In this document: positions 36,750 to 45,377 of the stretch, piece by piece | Position numbering within the stretch: position 1 is the stretch's first letter | Layout: each line of letters opens with the position of its first letter | From: Peribacillus sp. ACCC06369 | Lineage (GTDB): Bacteria; Bacillota; Bacilli; Bacillales; DSM-1321 | Assembly: GCF_030348945.1 (NCBI RefSeq) | Contig: NZ_JAUCEN010000002.1 | Span: 4,216,001-4,280,000, forward strand | Direction of reading: 5' to 3' | Length of the DNA: 64,000 nt | Translations under genes and position numbers: made by a program | Notes under the pieces: model-generated | The model's database searches: none | What the model saw: only the letters and a program-made list of their open reading frames with translations | Told to the model about the DNA's origin: nothing

Positions 36750-36874
36750 TATTTTTCTACTTCAACTCCTGATCTAATAGGTTCCATGATACTTTCAATT
36801 AATTTAACAAGTGAAACATTACTTCCCAACCGTTTTACGTAGTCCTGTTCACAACTATATTTTATTTCTTCCAT
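36749..36874 (-). CDS. Possible small protein, 41 residues
   Basis: ATG at 36874 (MEEIKYSCEQDYVKRLG) to a TAA whose last two bases begin the DUF2798 ATG, a coupling arrangement. No clear ribosome site is seen and the family is unknown, so this is tentative. Confidence 0.45.
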   Translation of the reverse strand: MEEIKYSCEQDYVKRLGSNVSLVKLIESIMEPIRSGVEVEK

Positions 36875-36927
36875 TTACATTAGTAAAACCAATTTTTATA
36901 ATAGATCTATTAGAATTACTAATGTAA
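36875..36927. promoter_or_regulatory. Divergent operator region of the LysR gene
   Basis: TTACATTAGTAA at 36875-36886 and its exact complement TTACTAATGTAA at 36916-36927 form a 12-base inverted repeat. Inside lies the perfect palindrome TAATAGATCTATTA (36899-36912). Such T-N-A dyads are typical LysR-protein sites. Confidence 0.7.
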
Positions 36928-36935
36928 AGGGGTTT

Positions 36936-37808
36936 GTGAGGTTGAATTCGTATTATGCTTTTATCAAAACCATAGAAACAGGCAGTTTTACAAAAGCTGC
37001 TGAAGAACTTGGCTATACTCAGTCCGCCATTAGCCAAATGGTGCATTCATTGGAGGAAGAGCTTTCTACCACTCTTATTTTACGTTCTCGAAAGGGGATT
37101 ACACTGACACCGGATGGCGAGGAATTTTTGCCCTATATCAGGAAGATTTGTAATTCACATAGGGAACTGACTGAAAAGCATAAAGAGATGGAAGGACTGC
37201 AAAGTGGCCTTATTCGAATTGGCACCTTTTCCAGTGTTACATGCCATTGGATACCGGGATTGATCAAAGATTTTAAGGAACTTTACCCAACTGTTCATTT
37301 CGAATTACATCAAGGAAATTATACGGAAATCTCAAACTGGATTAAAGAAGGCAGCGTAGACTTTGGCTTTGTGAATTCAAATGTTTCGGATCTAACTACG
37401 ATACCCTTGCAAGAAGATGAAATGCTGGCTGCATTGTCAGAAAATCATCCTTTAGCATCATCCACAAAAGTCTCATTAAAAGAATTGCTAAAAGATCCTT
37501 ATATCCTGCTGGATGAGGGAGTTATAAATGAACCTTTAATAGTTTTTAAACAGTACAATTTTGAACCTGATACACAGTATCGAGTATATGATCCCTATGC
37601 GATCATGTCCATGATTGAACAAGAGCTTGGCATTTCGATTTTACCGAAACTTCTCTTAAATAGATGTCCCTATAATATTGTGACGAAAACTATCACTCCT
37701 TCTATTATTCGAACAATTACTTTGGCATACAAGGATAAAAGGGTATTGCCAATAGCAAGTAGGTATTTTATTGACTTTATTATTGAAAGGTATAGGGAAG
37801 CTAGATAA
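36936..37808 (+). CDS. LysR-family transcriptional regulator
   Basis: About 290 residues. N-terminal winged HTH (FTKAAEELGYTQSAISQMVHSLEEEL, about residues 18-43, shown as a motif region) and a two-lobed effector domain with the IRIGTFSSV strand. GTG at 36936 is only three bases after AAGGGG; a TTG at 36942 is better spaced, so the true start may be two codons later. Divergent from the DUF2798 gene. Effector unknown. Confidence 0.88.
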   Translation: MRLNSYYAFIKTIETGSFTKAAEELGYTQSAISQMVHSLEEELSTTLILRSRKGITLTPDGEEFLPYIRKICNSHRELTEKHKEMEGLQSGLIRIGTFSSVTCHWIPGLIKDFKELYPTVHFELHQGNYTEISNWIKEGSVDFGFVNSNVSDLTTIPLQEDEMLAALSENHPLASSTKVSLKELLKDPYILLDEGVINEPLIVFKQYNFEPDTQYRVYDPYAIMSMIEQELGISILPKLLLNRCPYNIVTKTITPSIIRTITLAYKDKRVLPIASRYFIDFIIERYREAR

Positions 37809-38204
37809 AAATGCTCAAAACTGCGTTATCTATAAATGGAACCTTCGTATTCTACAATAACGGCTGGATTAAAAAATCCAATAAATAAAGCCTTAATTCG
37901 CTTCGATAAACACTCTTCCATTAGATGGTTTGGTTTTATTTAGTAAGGCACTGCAGTTTGCAAAAAGCAGTGCAATTGTTGGAATAGTACAACCAGACAT
38001 TTAGCCTTATCCCGTCCCGATTGCTTAAATCCAAGAATTTTTTCTGATTAAAATACCGTTTTTGCTTTTCATTTTATTTTTCCTTTAAATTTTTTTTTTA
38101 TAACTGACATTTTTGATGTGAAGTTAAATTCCATTTGGCTTTAAATGGAATGTCATGTTCGCCTTTTCTGGGAAATAATAATGATGAAAGGAAGTGGATG
38201 TTGG
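37809..38204. other. Gene-free stretch of about 400 bases
   Basis: No gene seen. It holds a CACTGC/GCAGTG hairpin near 37951-37976 and an ATTCCATTT/AAATGGAAT pairing near 38129-38153, just before the next gene. AT-rich, with a run of T at 38080-38100. Confidence 0.5.
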
Positions 38205-38849
38205 ATGTCATTAGAATGGTTTGACAGAGTAAGCGGGGAATTGCAGGATCATCTTAAATCAATTTGTGAGAAATACGACCGCAATGGCAGCATGATCGTG
38301 GAACGTGGGTCTAAGCATCCACGCATCGAATTTTATACAGAGCTGGATGACGATGAGAGAGATTATTTTTCCACGCTGTTTTTCGATCCGTATAATGAGG
38401 AATTTTATATGGAATCCTTCGATCCGGATTTAGGGCAGATTAGCAAGGTAATCCTTTCAGATATTGAAGATATCGTCGATGCTGTCCATGAAAGCTTCCA
38501 TAATTATTTGGAAGAGGACGACAACGATTATGAATTTGAATTGGATGATGAGTATGATGAATCTTATGATACAGACGGCGGCGAAGAATCCGATGTATAC
38601 GAAATCGATGTAGATTGGGAGACGCCTGAAGTGACCGCCTATATCCAGGATAATGAAGTGGAGGTCACCTATCAATTCGGCATCGTGCAGGAAACGGGTG
38701 ATGGCGTGTTGAAACGGATCAACCGAATTCGGACAGCGGATGATGACTTGATAAAGGATGAAACAAATTTCATTTTCAGCAGGGAAGAAGCTAGCACGAT
38801 CATCGCCATGATAGCCAGTCATATGGATTCACTTAGTGAAATGGAGTAA
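38205..38849 (+). CDS. Acidic hypothetical protein, 214 residues
   Basis: From the ATG at 38205 (MSLEWFDRVSGELQDHLK), with AAGGAAGTGG upstream. Strongly acidic, with a central Asp/Glu/Tyr stretch (EEDDNDYEFELDDEYDESYD) near residue 108 that is probably disordered, between two folded halves. No family recognised. Soluble; no signal peptide. Confidence 0.72.
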   Translation: MSLEWFDRVSGELQDHLKSICEKYDRNGSMIVERGSKHPRIEFYTELDDDERDYFSTLFFDPYNEEFYMESFDPDLGQISKVILSDIEDIVDAVHESFHNYLEEDDNDYEFELDDEYDESYDTDGGEESDVYEIDVDWETPEVTAYIQDNEVEVTYQFGIVQETGDGVLKRINRIRTADDDLIKDETNFIFSREEASTIIAMIASHMDSLSEME

Positions 38850-38860
38850 AAAAAACCAAC

Positions 38861-38895
38861 AAAACCTTGTCCATGATCATCATGGACAAGGTTTT
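38861..38895. terminator. Bidirectional terminator
   Basis: AAAACCTTGTCCATG and its exact complement around ATCAT; 15-base perfect stem between convergent genes. Confidence 0.9.
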
Positions 38896-38896
38896 A

Positions 38897-39151
38897 TTAA
38901 ATAAGAAGCAGTTCATATACCTCCGACAATTGAGTGACCCGTTCCGTATCACTGACTTCCTTTGCATGCTTAATTTCCTGGGGAAGAATATGGTTAAGGA
39001 GACTGGATTCTTTTCCAGTAAGCTTATTGACGAGTTCTTCTTCAGAATGAAAATGTCCACTTTTGATTTTATTATAAATTTCCTGCGCTTCAGGATATTG
39101 GTCCGTATAGTTAGACAATATCTCGCGTAAGAAACCAATCGTACGATCCAT
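38897..39151 (-). CDS. csgA: CsgA-like sporulation-specific small protein
   Basis: 84 residues. The C-terminal half (SSLLNHILPQEIKHAKE, then VTQLSEVYELLL) matches what I recall of B. subtilis CsgA, a SigG-dependent spore protein of 82 residues, and the N-terminus (MDRTIGFLREILSNY) also fits. GAGGGATGG precedes the ATG. A clear SigG promoter was not identified. Call based on memory of the family. Confidence 0.68.
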   Translation of the reverse strand: MDRTIGFLREILSNYTDQYPEAQEIYNKIKSGHFHSEEELVNKLTGKESSLLNHILPQEIKHAKEVSDTERVTQLSEVYELLLI

Positions 39152-39241
39152 CTTACCATCCCTCTCGAATGTTAATTTTTAGATGCTTCATTTATAACTT
39201 CCCCCATTATTTGCTGATAAATTCCTCTGTTGACCCCAAAA

Positions 39242-39268
39242 AAGGGATATCCAAATTGGATATCCCTT
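39242..39268. terminator. Terminator AAGGGATATCC/GGATATCCCTT
   Basis: Perfect 11-base arms, AAATT loop, and runs of A and T on the two sides, so it can work in both directions. Likely the old terminator of the GntP remnant. Confidence 0.85.
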
Positions 39269-39280
39269 CTTTTTAGGGTT

Positions 39281-39378
39281 TTACTCATAAGTTTTGGGGA
39301 GTTACTCGTGAATTCTTGGCTTTTACTCGTGAGTTTTGGAGTTTTACTCGTGAATTTCAAGGATTTACTCGTGAATTC
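39281..39378. repeat. Exact-period 21-base degenerate tandem repeat
   Basis: Almost five units of TTACTCGTGAATTTNNGGNTT, each exactly 21 bases, between the terminator and the GntP remnant. The first unit has ATAAG in place of GTGAA. Confidence 0.85.
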
Positions 39379-39383
39379 GTTAT

Positions 39384-39692
39384 TTATACAATACCAAACC
39401 AAGAATAGAGAGCAATGATCACAAAGACAGCCAATGATTTAATGATGGTAATCATGAATATGCTGCCATATGATTGTCTATGCGTTAATCCTGTGACGGC
39501 AAGCAGGGTGATGACGGCTCCGTTATGCGGAAGTGTGTCCATGCCTCCTGATGCCATGGCAACGACACGGTGCATCACTTCGGGTGAGATATTTGCCGCG
39601 GCGATCGCCTGATTGTATTTATCGGCCATTGCGCTTAATGCAATACCCATTCCCCCGGATGCCGACCCTTCTACAAACTGAAGCAGTGGATT
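39384..39692 (-). pseudogene. C-terminal remnant of a GntP-family permease
   Basis: About 100 residues resembling the end of the intact permease at 13.1 kb: GSASGGMGIALSAM, MASGGMDTLPHNGAVITLL, LTHRQSY. The N-terminal three quarters are missing and the frame upstream (to 39731) is unrelated. A gene of this type needs over 400 residues, so it is dead. Confidence 0.88.
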
Positions 39693-39822
39693 TCGGATGT
39701 GAAATCTCACTGCTTTTAAGCATTCATTCAAAAGTTTCTTTAGTTTCGTATCAATGTAGTTTTATCTTTCAGCTTATTTCATAGTATTAAAAGATTGAAT
39801 CCAAAAACTAAGGAGACTCGCG

Positions 39823-40749
39823 ATGAAAGCAATGATATGCACGAAATACGGTTCACCCGATGTACTGGAACTCCAAGAGGTAGCTAAACCAACTCCCAAG
39901 GACAATGAAGTTCTGGTAAAGGTCCATGCGGCAACAGTGGCTTCAGGGGACATAAGGGTCCGGAGCTTCAAGAGCCCTTTCTTGTTATGGCTGCCGATGC
40001 GGATCTTCCTGGGTCTTAGAAAACCGCGAAAACCGATACTCGGAGTGGAGTTGGCCGGGGAGATAGAGGAAATAGGGAAGAATGTGAAAAAATTCAAACA
40101 AGGTGATCAGATTTTTTCCATGACTGGCATGAATTTTGGGGCACATGCCGAATACACATGCTTACCTGAAGACGGGCCCATGGCACTGAAGCCTACTAAT
40201 ATGACCTATGAAGAAGCCTCCGCCGTTTCTTTTGGGGGAACGACAGCCCTGCATTTTTTCAGAAAAGCCAATATCCAGGACGGACAAAAAGTCCTCATCT
40301 ACGGTGCATCCGGTTCGGTTGGCACTTCCGCTGTACAACTTGCCAAATACTTTGGCACAGAAGTTACCGGAGTATGCAGTGCCGCTAATTTTGAATTGGT
40401 AAAATCGCTGGGAGCCGATACGGTAATTGATTATACGGAAGAGGACTTCACGGAAAGACAAGAACGATATGATATCATCTTTGATGCAGTCGGGAAAAGC
40501 TCGAAAGCCACTTGCAAGAAAGCACTAAGCCCGAACGGGAGATTCGTGTCTGTTGAAGGACAAGGGATAGCAAAGATACTTACGGAAGATTTACTATTCC
40601 TCAAGGAGCTTATCGAAACAGAAAAGTTAAAATCAGTCATTGATAAACGTTACCCGCTGGAACAGATTCCCGAGGCTCATAGATATGTGGAACAAGGCCA
40701 TAAAAAGGGAAATGTAGTTATTACTTTGGTTGATCATGATAAATCCTGA
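39823..40749 (+). CDS. MDR-family NAD(P)-dependent alcohol dehydrogenase / quinone oxidoreductase
   Basis: 308 residues of the medium-chain zinc-less reductase type. N-terminal catalytic fold ([12 protein letters not shown]), and a Rossmann domain with [19 protein letters not shown]. The zinc-ligand Cys/His set of true alcohol dehydrogenases is absent, so a quinone or enone reductase is more likely. AAGGAG before the ATG. Single gene. Confidence 0.87.
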   Translation: MKAMICTKYGSPDVLELQEVAKPTPKDNEVLVKVHAATVASGDIRVRSFKSPFLLWLPMRIFLGLRKPRKPILGVELAGEIEEIGKNVKKFKQGDQIFSMTGMNFGAHAEYTCLPEDGPMALKPTNMTYEEASAVSFGGTTALHFFRKANIQDGQKVLIYGASGSVGTSAVQLAKYFGTEVTGVCSAANFELVKSLGADTVIDYTEEDFTERQERYDIIFDAVGKSSKATCKKALSPNGRFVSVEGQGIAKILTEDLLFLKELIETEKLKSVIDKRYPLEQIPEAHRYVEQGHKKGNVVITLVDHDKS

Positions 40750-40791
40750 CAAAACATTGCACATGTTTTAACTACCTTTTTGGACATGAAA

Positions 40792-40823
40792 ATACCCCTT
40801 AGACAATGGATCTAAAGGGGTAT
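40792..40823 (+). terminator. Hairpin after the MDR reductase
   Basis: ATACCCCTT-AGA and TCT-AAAGGGGTAT; no long T run, so strength uncertain. Confidence 0.55.
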
Positions 40824-40931
40824 GTCGTAACGTGATTCGGATGTCATTATGAAAGGTGTCCTTTTTTATATTGAAACTTTAACCAGATACAAACGTATAT
40901 GGAAGATATGTATCAATTTCTGGAGGACTCA

Positions 40932-41285
40932 ATGAATATAGATGCAATCGTACGATTAGTTTTAATGTTAGGGATTCCGGCCTTCATGATGTGGCGGGGT
41001 TATAAAAAGATGTCAGAAGATGAACGAAATGACCTGAAGACTGATGTTACGAGTAAGCGTTTTATCGCTACATATGGTATAGTCGCACTCAGTTTCGTAT
41101 TCTTGTTGGTCGAACCAATTTTTGAAATGACATGGATGAAAGTGATTAGCGGCGTGCTTTTTTCTATTGGAATGATAGTGAGCAGTGTCTTTATATGGTT
41201 GAACGCTTCATCAAAGTGGAAAGCAATGCTTGGTATCATCTCTTCAATGATCGCTTTAGCCATCTTTTTATGGGCGATTAACTAA
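40932..41285 (+). CDS. Hypothetical membrane protein, 117 residues
   Basis: From the ATG at 40932 (MNIDAIVRLVLMLG) with GGAGG five bases upstream. About four hydrophobic helices, separated by a charged loop (KKMSEDERNDLKTDVTSK). No family recognised. A strong hairpin (41285-41309, AATAGGTGCA and complement) follows the stop. Confidence 0.7.
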   Translation: MNIDAIVRLVLMLGIPAFMMWRGYKKMSEDERNDLKTDVTSKRFIATYGIVALSFVFLLVEPIFEMTWMKVISGVLFSIGMIVSSVFIWLNASSKWKAMLGIISSMIALAIFLWAIN

Positions 41286-41309
41286 ATAGGTGCACCCTTT
41301 GCACCTATT
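41285..41309 (+). terminator. Terminator after the membrane protein
   Basis: AATAGGTGCA, CCCTT, TGCACCTATT then CTTCT. Confidence 0.7.
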
Positions 41310-41389
41310 CTTCTATCCTGTAATCATTTTTCGCCCTATTCATTAATGAACGAAAATTCCTCATTTTTCTATTTAAAAACATTCCAGTT

Positions 41390-41512
41390 AATTGGAACGG
41401 AAGGTACGAGACTCCTGCGGGAAAAGCGTGTCCAAGGGAGACCCTGCAGCCGAGCGGCCAGGAGGCTTCCGTACCGCCCGCGGAAAGCGAGTGCCCTACG
41501 TTCCAATCAACG
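41390..41512 (-). repeat. GC-rich intergenic repeat, copy 2
   Basis: Reverse-oriented relative of the block at 15128-15248: on the minus strand GCACTCGCTTTCCGCGGGC, GCAGGGTCTCC, GGACACGCTTTTCC and GCAGGAGTCTC in the same order. Ends in GTTCCAAT on both sides (GGAACG/CGTTCC), like terminal inverted repeats. Confidence 0.85.
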
Positions 41513-41823
41513 ATCAGATTTACAACCCCTCAAAAAAACATTAAGAAAACCATAGTCTTGTTTTAAAAATTATGGTTCGTGATGAGACACTTCCGAATCT
41601 TCTATCTCTGACTTGGCCTTTAAATTATACTATTCGAAAAGCATCCACATAATGATTGTGTCCAAGCCCCCACTAAAACCCCATTTACCTTGTAAGAAAT
41701 TGGATTTTTTATCGAACCTCCCCTTAAATACGAACATTAAAACAATTTTATATTTAAACGTTCACTTTTTTATTGATTTTCTATCATTTGTTTGTTATAT
41801 TAGCAAAGTAATAATCGTAATTT

Positions 41824-42026
41824 ACTCGTATATGCTCGGAAATATGGTCTGAGCGTTTCTACCTGGTTCCCAGTGAAAGAACTAGACTACGAGTTAAAGT
41901 ATTCGGCTGCCCGCTTTCTTGAGCAGCTAATGATTTAGCATTATAATCATTTTGCTTAATCATCTTTACTTTGACTATCGTAGGTCTAGAAGGCAGTAAT
42001 CATTCTGCCGTTCTGGACCTTTTTCT
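41824..42026 (+). promoter_or_regulatory. Purine riboswitch, guanine type, with terminator platform
   Basis: P1 ACTCGTA (41824-41830) pairs with TACGAGT (41888-41894). P2 GCTCGGA/TCTGAGC has loop AATATGG; then the invariant GTTTCTACC and P3 CTGGTTC/GAACTAG. The junction reads GACTACG, so the specificity base is C, which means guanine or hypoxanthine rather than adenine. The terminator is AGGTCTAGAAGGCAG...CTGCCGTTCTGGACCT plus five T (41983-42025). GACTACGA (41885-41892) can instead pair with TCGTAGGTC (41979-41987), which removes the terminator's left arm: ligand binding turns the gene off. Loop L3 (CCAGTGAAA) seems longer than usual. Confidence 0.93.
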
Positions 42027-42085
42027 TTGACCGCAACGGCGAGTGTATCAAACAATCGAATAAATATGTTTTAAGGAGAAATTAT

Positions 42086-42967
42086 ATGAGAAAAAACATG
42101 TTCAAAAAGTACACTCTATTAGGAATCCTTACATTACTTTTCGTGTCGGTGATTGCAGCATGCAGTTCGGCTTCCAAAAATGAAACGGCCGAAAAAAAGA
42201 CTCAAAGGCCTATCATGATTCAAGGTCCAATGCCGATCGAAGCTGAAAATTTCGCGAAAAGGTTAAAAAATGTCAAAGAAGAAAAATCAGGAGATTTTGT
42301 ATTTTACATTGGAACTTTAGACAATTATCCTGTAATCGTTGCAAAAACAGGTAAAGGGATGGAAAACACAGCTGCCGCTACAGCATTGGCCATTGAAAGA
42401 TATAACCCCATTGCCATCATCAATCAAGGAACATCAGGCGGACATGACCCAAGTTTAAACGTTTTTGATGTTGTTTTAGGAAAAAGAACGGTAAACCTAG
42501 GTTCATTAAAAACGGCAGATAAAACTGAAAACCAAGGAATTGATCCAACCATTTGGAAACCAATGGACCTAATGGCTTCTGAAGGAAGTGCAGGAGAAGA
42601 TCCTAACGCTGAAAAACCACGCTTTTACGAGGGAGATAAGGATTTACTCGCAGCTGCTCATGCAGTTAAAGATACCTACACAAAAGGTAAGGTTGTCGAT
42701 GGTACTATCGGTTCTGCAGACGTTTGGAATAATGAAGTGGATCGGATAAAGTGGTTCCATACGAAATATGGTACATCTGTTGAAGAAATGGAAGGAGCTT
42801 CGGCAGCACAAATCGCCAAAGCTTACGATGTTCCCTTCTTAGGTATACGAGTGCTATCCAATAATAAAGTGAATGGCGGTAAATATAACCCTAATACAGC
42901 AGCAGCCAATCAAGAATATGTGTATGAAGTAGTCAAAAAATATATCTCTGCGATGCCAAGCAAATAA
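42086..42967 (+). CDS. Purine-nucleosidase/phosphorylase-like lipoprotein
   Basis: 293 residues. The N-terminal signal ends in the lipobox IAAC (Cys near residue 26), so the protein should be anchored outside the membrane. The rest is a PNP/MTAN (phosphorylase superfamily) fold: VIVAKTGKGMENTAAATAL, INQGTSGGHDPSLNVFDVVLG, the EMEGASAAQIAKAYDVPFLGIRVLSNN ribose/active-site region. AAGGAG precedes the ATG. It is controlled by a guanine-type riboswitch, so it likely helps split external nucleosides so that the base can be imported. Which nucleoside is not shown. Confidence 0.88.
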   Translation: MRKNMFKKYTLLGILTLLFVSVIAACSSASKNETAEKKTQRPIMIQGPMPIEAENFAKRLKNVKEEKSGDFVFYIGTLDNYPVIVAKTGKGMENTAAATALAIERYNPIAIINQGTSGGHDPSLNVFDVVLGKRTVNLGSLKTADKTENQGIDPTIWKPMDLMASEGSAGEDPNAEKPRFYEGDKDLLAAAHAVKDTYTKGKVVDGTIGSADVWNNEVDRIKWFHTKYGTSVEEMEGASAAQIAKAYDVPFLGIRVLSNNKVNGGKYNPNTAAANQEYVYEVVKKYISAMPSK

Positions 42968-43033
42968 GATCGGGCTCGGAGCAAAAAGAATTAGAATCTT
43001 TTTGGTCAACTATCCCTATAATGAAATAGAAGA

Positions 43034-43070
43034 AGAGCACATATTATATACGATAATATGTGCTCTCTTT
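43034..43070 (+). terminator. Terminator after the nucleosidase gene
   Basis: AGAGCACATATTAT and complement around ATACG, then CTTTT. Confidence 0.88.
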
Positions 43071-43110
43071 TATTCGCGGATGCCCAAATTAACGGACTAT
43101 TTTTTTGTGG

Positions 43111-43476
43111 TTATATTGATTCTTCCTCGTTACAAAAGGTTAAACTGAGGCTATTCAATGTGTAAATTCTAGCGGTAAAAATGAATAAATCACTGTAGTT
43201 ATTTTCTACGTATTCTTCAATGATGCCCATTCCTTTCCTGAATCTATCTACTAATAACGTAGTGTAGTTTTCATCCCAGGTAAACCGATTGATCCGTTTA
43301 AGTTCATCGGCCAATACTTGAAACTTAAACTCCTCAACAAGAAGCTTTAATTGATACAATTTATCTCTATTTAAACAAAAGCAATTGTTTTCATTTTCAT
43401 GATTTTCCCGAACGAATGTAATGAAACCATTTATGTTTTTAGCCAACATATTCGCTATTTGCATCTCGTAGTTCAT
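43111..43476 (-). CDS. Hypothetical protein, 121 residues
   Basis: Helical, soluble, with a Cys pair NCFCLN near residue 32 and a single C near the end. GAGGTGATGG precedes the ATG. No family recognised. The 400 bases to its right (43477-43878) show no gene. Confidence 0.62.
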   Translation of the reverse strand: MNYEMQIANMLAKNINGFITFVRENHENENNCFCLNRDKLYQLKLLVEEFKFQVLADELKRINRFTWDENYTTLLVDRFRKGMGIIEEYVENNYSDLFIFTARIYTLNSLSLTFCNEEESI

Positions 43477-43837
43477 TTCTCCATCACCTCAATTTCCAAA
43501 ATCCAATATATGAAAAGTGTATGATTTGAAATGATATTTTAACACCAACAATTATTCTTTAAAGATAGATTTCCTCGCTATACTGAAAGTTCTAATGGAA
43601 TACATACACAAAGAAACCTAGAACTCGCCCGCTAAATAGGGAATTTCATTCTTAATTTCCTTATTTTACTATGGGTTTCCCTCCGATTGGGATGAACTTT
43701 TATCTAAAATCAATAATCAAAAGTCTTAATTGTAAAAAGATAGGAATGATAAACACTTACTAATAGACCCAGGTTTATAAAATTGGCTTTTTTCCACAAC
43801 AGCTTTCTAATTCTCCATAAACTACTTCCCACACAAA

Positions 43838-43860
43838 AAATGCCCCCTTTTCCAAGGGGA
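43838..43860 (-). terminator. Terminator after the ZIP gene
   Basis: CCCCTT, GGAA, AAGGGG then GCATTTTTT on the minus strand. Confidence 0.7.
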
Positions 43861-43878
43861 CAATCTCCTTTTTCGTTA

Positions 43879-44604
43879 TCACATCGAATCCAAAACCAAA
43901 GATACAAGCAGGCCGGCTGCGGTGAATATACCCGTGATTGGTCCTCCGTCTTCATACGCTTCAGGCATCATCGTTGACGCTATCATGGCGATGATTCCGC
44001 CGCCTGCAAAGGCTGCCATCGCTGCCAGAACATATTCCGGGGCATGATCGAGAAATAGATAGCCCGACATCGAAGATAAAGCTGAAATGAGCATTACGGA
44101 AAACCACAGCAGCATGATTTTCTTCTTTGAATAGTCACTTTTAAGCAGACCAGTTGTACTGGAGAGTCCCTCAGGGATATTACTGATGAAGATGGCAATG
44201 ATCAATAGCCAGCTTACCGAGCCACCGCTTATTAAGCTTGCTCCAATCATGATCGACTCCGGTATGGCATCCATCACCGTCCCAATAAAAATGGCTAGGC
44301 CCGCTTCTTTTGAAGAGCTGTTATTGGACCGTTTCCTTTTATTCGCACCTTTTTTGGAAACAAGAATATCCAAGCCAGTAAACACGGCGGCCCCTGTTAT
44401 GAATCCAATCGCCGTTGCCCAGATTCCTCCATCACGAACCGAATCAGCAAGCAGCTCATATGCCGCTGCACCTATCAATACTCCAGTACCAAATGCCATT
44501 ATATAGCCAATGATGTTTTTCTTTATCGGAATGAAGATGGCGGCAAGTGCGCCAATCAAGACAGCAGAACCCGAAACCCCTCCCCAAAAGACCGCATTCC
44601 ACAT
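43879..44604 (-). CDS. ZIP-family divalent metal transporter
   Basis: 241 residues and about eight membrane helices, with a Lys/Arg/Ser-rich cytoplasmic loop (SKKGANKRKRSNNSSSKE) between helices III and IV, as in ZIP proteins. DAIPESIMIGASL (helix IV) and SNIPEGLSSTTGLLKS (helix V) carry the metal-site acids; the usual His of HNIPEG is Ser here and that of HxxxE is Asp, so metal preference may differ from zinc. GGGGGAG before the ATG. A deleted remnant of a close relative lies at 55.75 kb. Confidence 0.9.
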   Translation of the reverse strand: MWNAVFWGGVSGSAVLIGALAAIFIPIKKNIIGYIMAFGTGVLIGAAAYELLADSVRDGGIWATAIGFITGAAVFTGLDILVSKKGANKRKRSNNSSSKEAGLAIFIGTVMDAIPESIMIGASLISGGSVSWLLIIAIFISNIPEGLSSTTGLLKSDYSKKKIMLLWFSVMLISALSSMSGYLFLDHAPEYVLAAMAAFAGGGIIAMIASTMMPEAYEDGGPITGIFTAAGLLVSLVLDSM

Positions 44605-44824
44605 GCTACTCCCCCATTTCCTTTTTATAGGATAGTGTACCCTGGTTGATGTTGGGGTAAACGGTGATCCGGGAATAGAGGCGGTTAGCGCTTTTTTTGC
44701 AAAATCCCCTCAAAAAAAAAGCAGTTATAAATCCCTGCCATGGTAGATGAGTATGAAAAAAATAGTAGAGCCGATCCGGTTATCCCATAAGGATTCCTAT
44801 GGATTGAGGCTCTGAATCTCTGCC

Positions 44825-45163
44825 TTATATGACTGATATTTGAGGCTTTCCTTCTTCTCTTTCACTAACCTTTTCAATCTTATCAACAAACATTTGGAAA
44901 ACCTTTCTCTTCTCTTCCAGCTCTTTTATCGATTCTTTCAATTCGTTCAACTTTTGTTCAAAAGGTTTATGATAGAGCTCGCGGATGTTCCGAATAATTT
45001 CATCATTTATAGTGGATTGCACAACTTGTTTAGTGATATTGAATTTATAGGAATAAACCTGAAGGTCACGCTTAACTTCTTCATACTCTTTTTCTATCCC
45101 ATTTAACACATCACTAATTTCTTCATTCCATTCAACTAAAGCCTTTTTCACATGTTCCTCCAC
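44825..45163 (-). CDS. Coiled-coil hypothetical protein, 112 residues
   Basis: GTG start at 45163 with GAGGGGG upstream. Mostly helical, with heptad-like Leu/Ile pattern (LNELKESIKELEEKRKVFQMFVDKIEKVSE). No membrane segment or known family. The region 44605-44824 holds no gene. Confidence 0.65.
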   Translation of the reverse strand: MEEHVKKALVEWNEEISDVLNGIEKEYEEVKRDLQVYSYKFNITKQVVQSTINDEIIRNIRELYHKPFEQKLNELKESIKELEEKRKVFQMFVDKIEKVSEREEGKPQISVI

Positions 45164-45377
45164 CCTTGTTCCCCCTCTTTAACTAACAAAAATCCGTCTC
45201 CATAAAAACTTATTTTATCAAAACTTCATTTCGGTTTCTTTTCTGCTTAGTTACTTAACAAATAAGTTTTATTAAAAAAAGATAACAGCCTGTCATGGTC
45301 TTGTGGCAGTTACGAAACACTTTTTAATAATTACATAGAATGTAACATGACAACTATAACCTTTGGAGGTGTTCAGA

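Noticed and set aside
39172..39402. Minus-strand frame with seven-residue repeats (FTSKSPK-like)
   Set aside because: It is the translation of the 21-base DNA array plus the terminator hairpin; no ribosome site and no folded domain.
41346..41555. 69-codon frame over the GC-rich repeat at 41.4 kb
   Set aside because: Same non-coding repeat family in reverse; Arg-rich text comes from the GC content.
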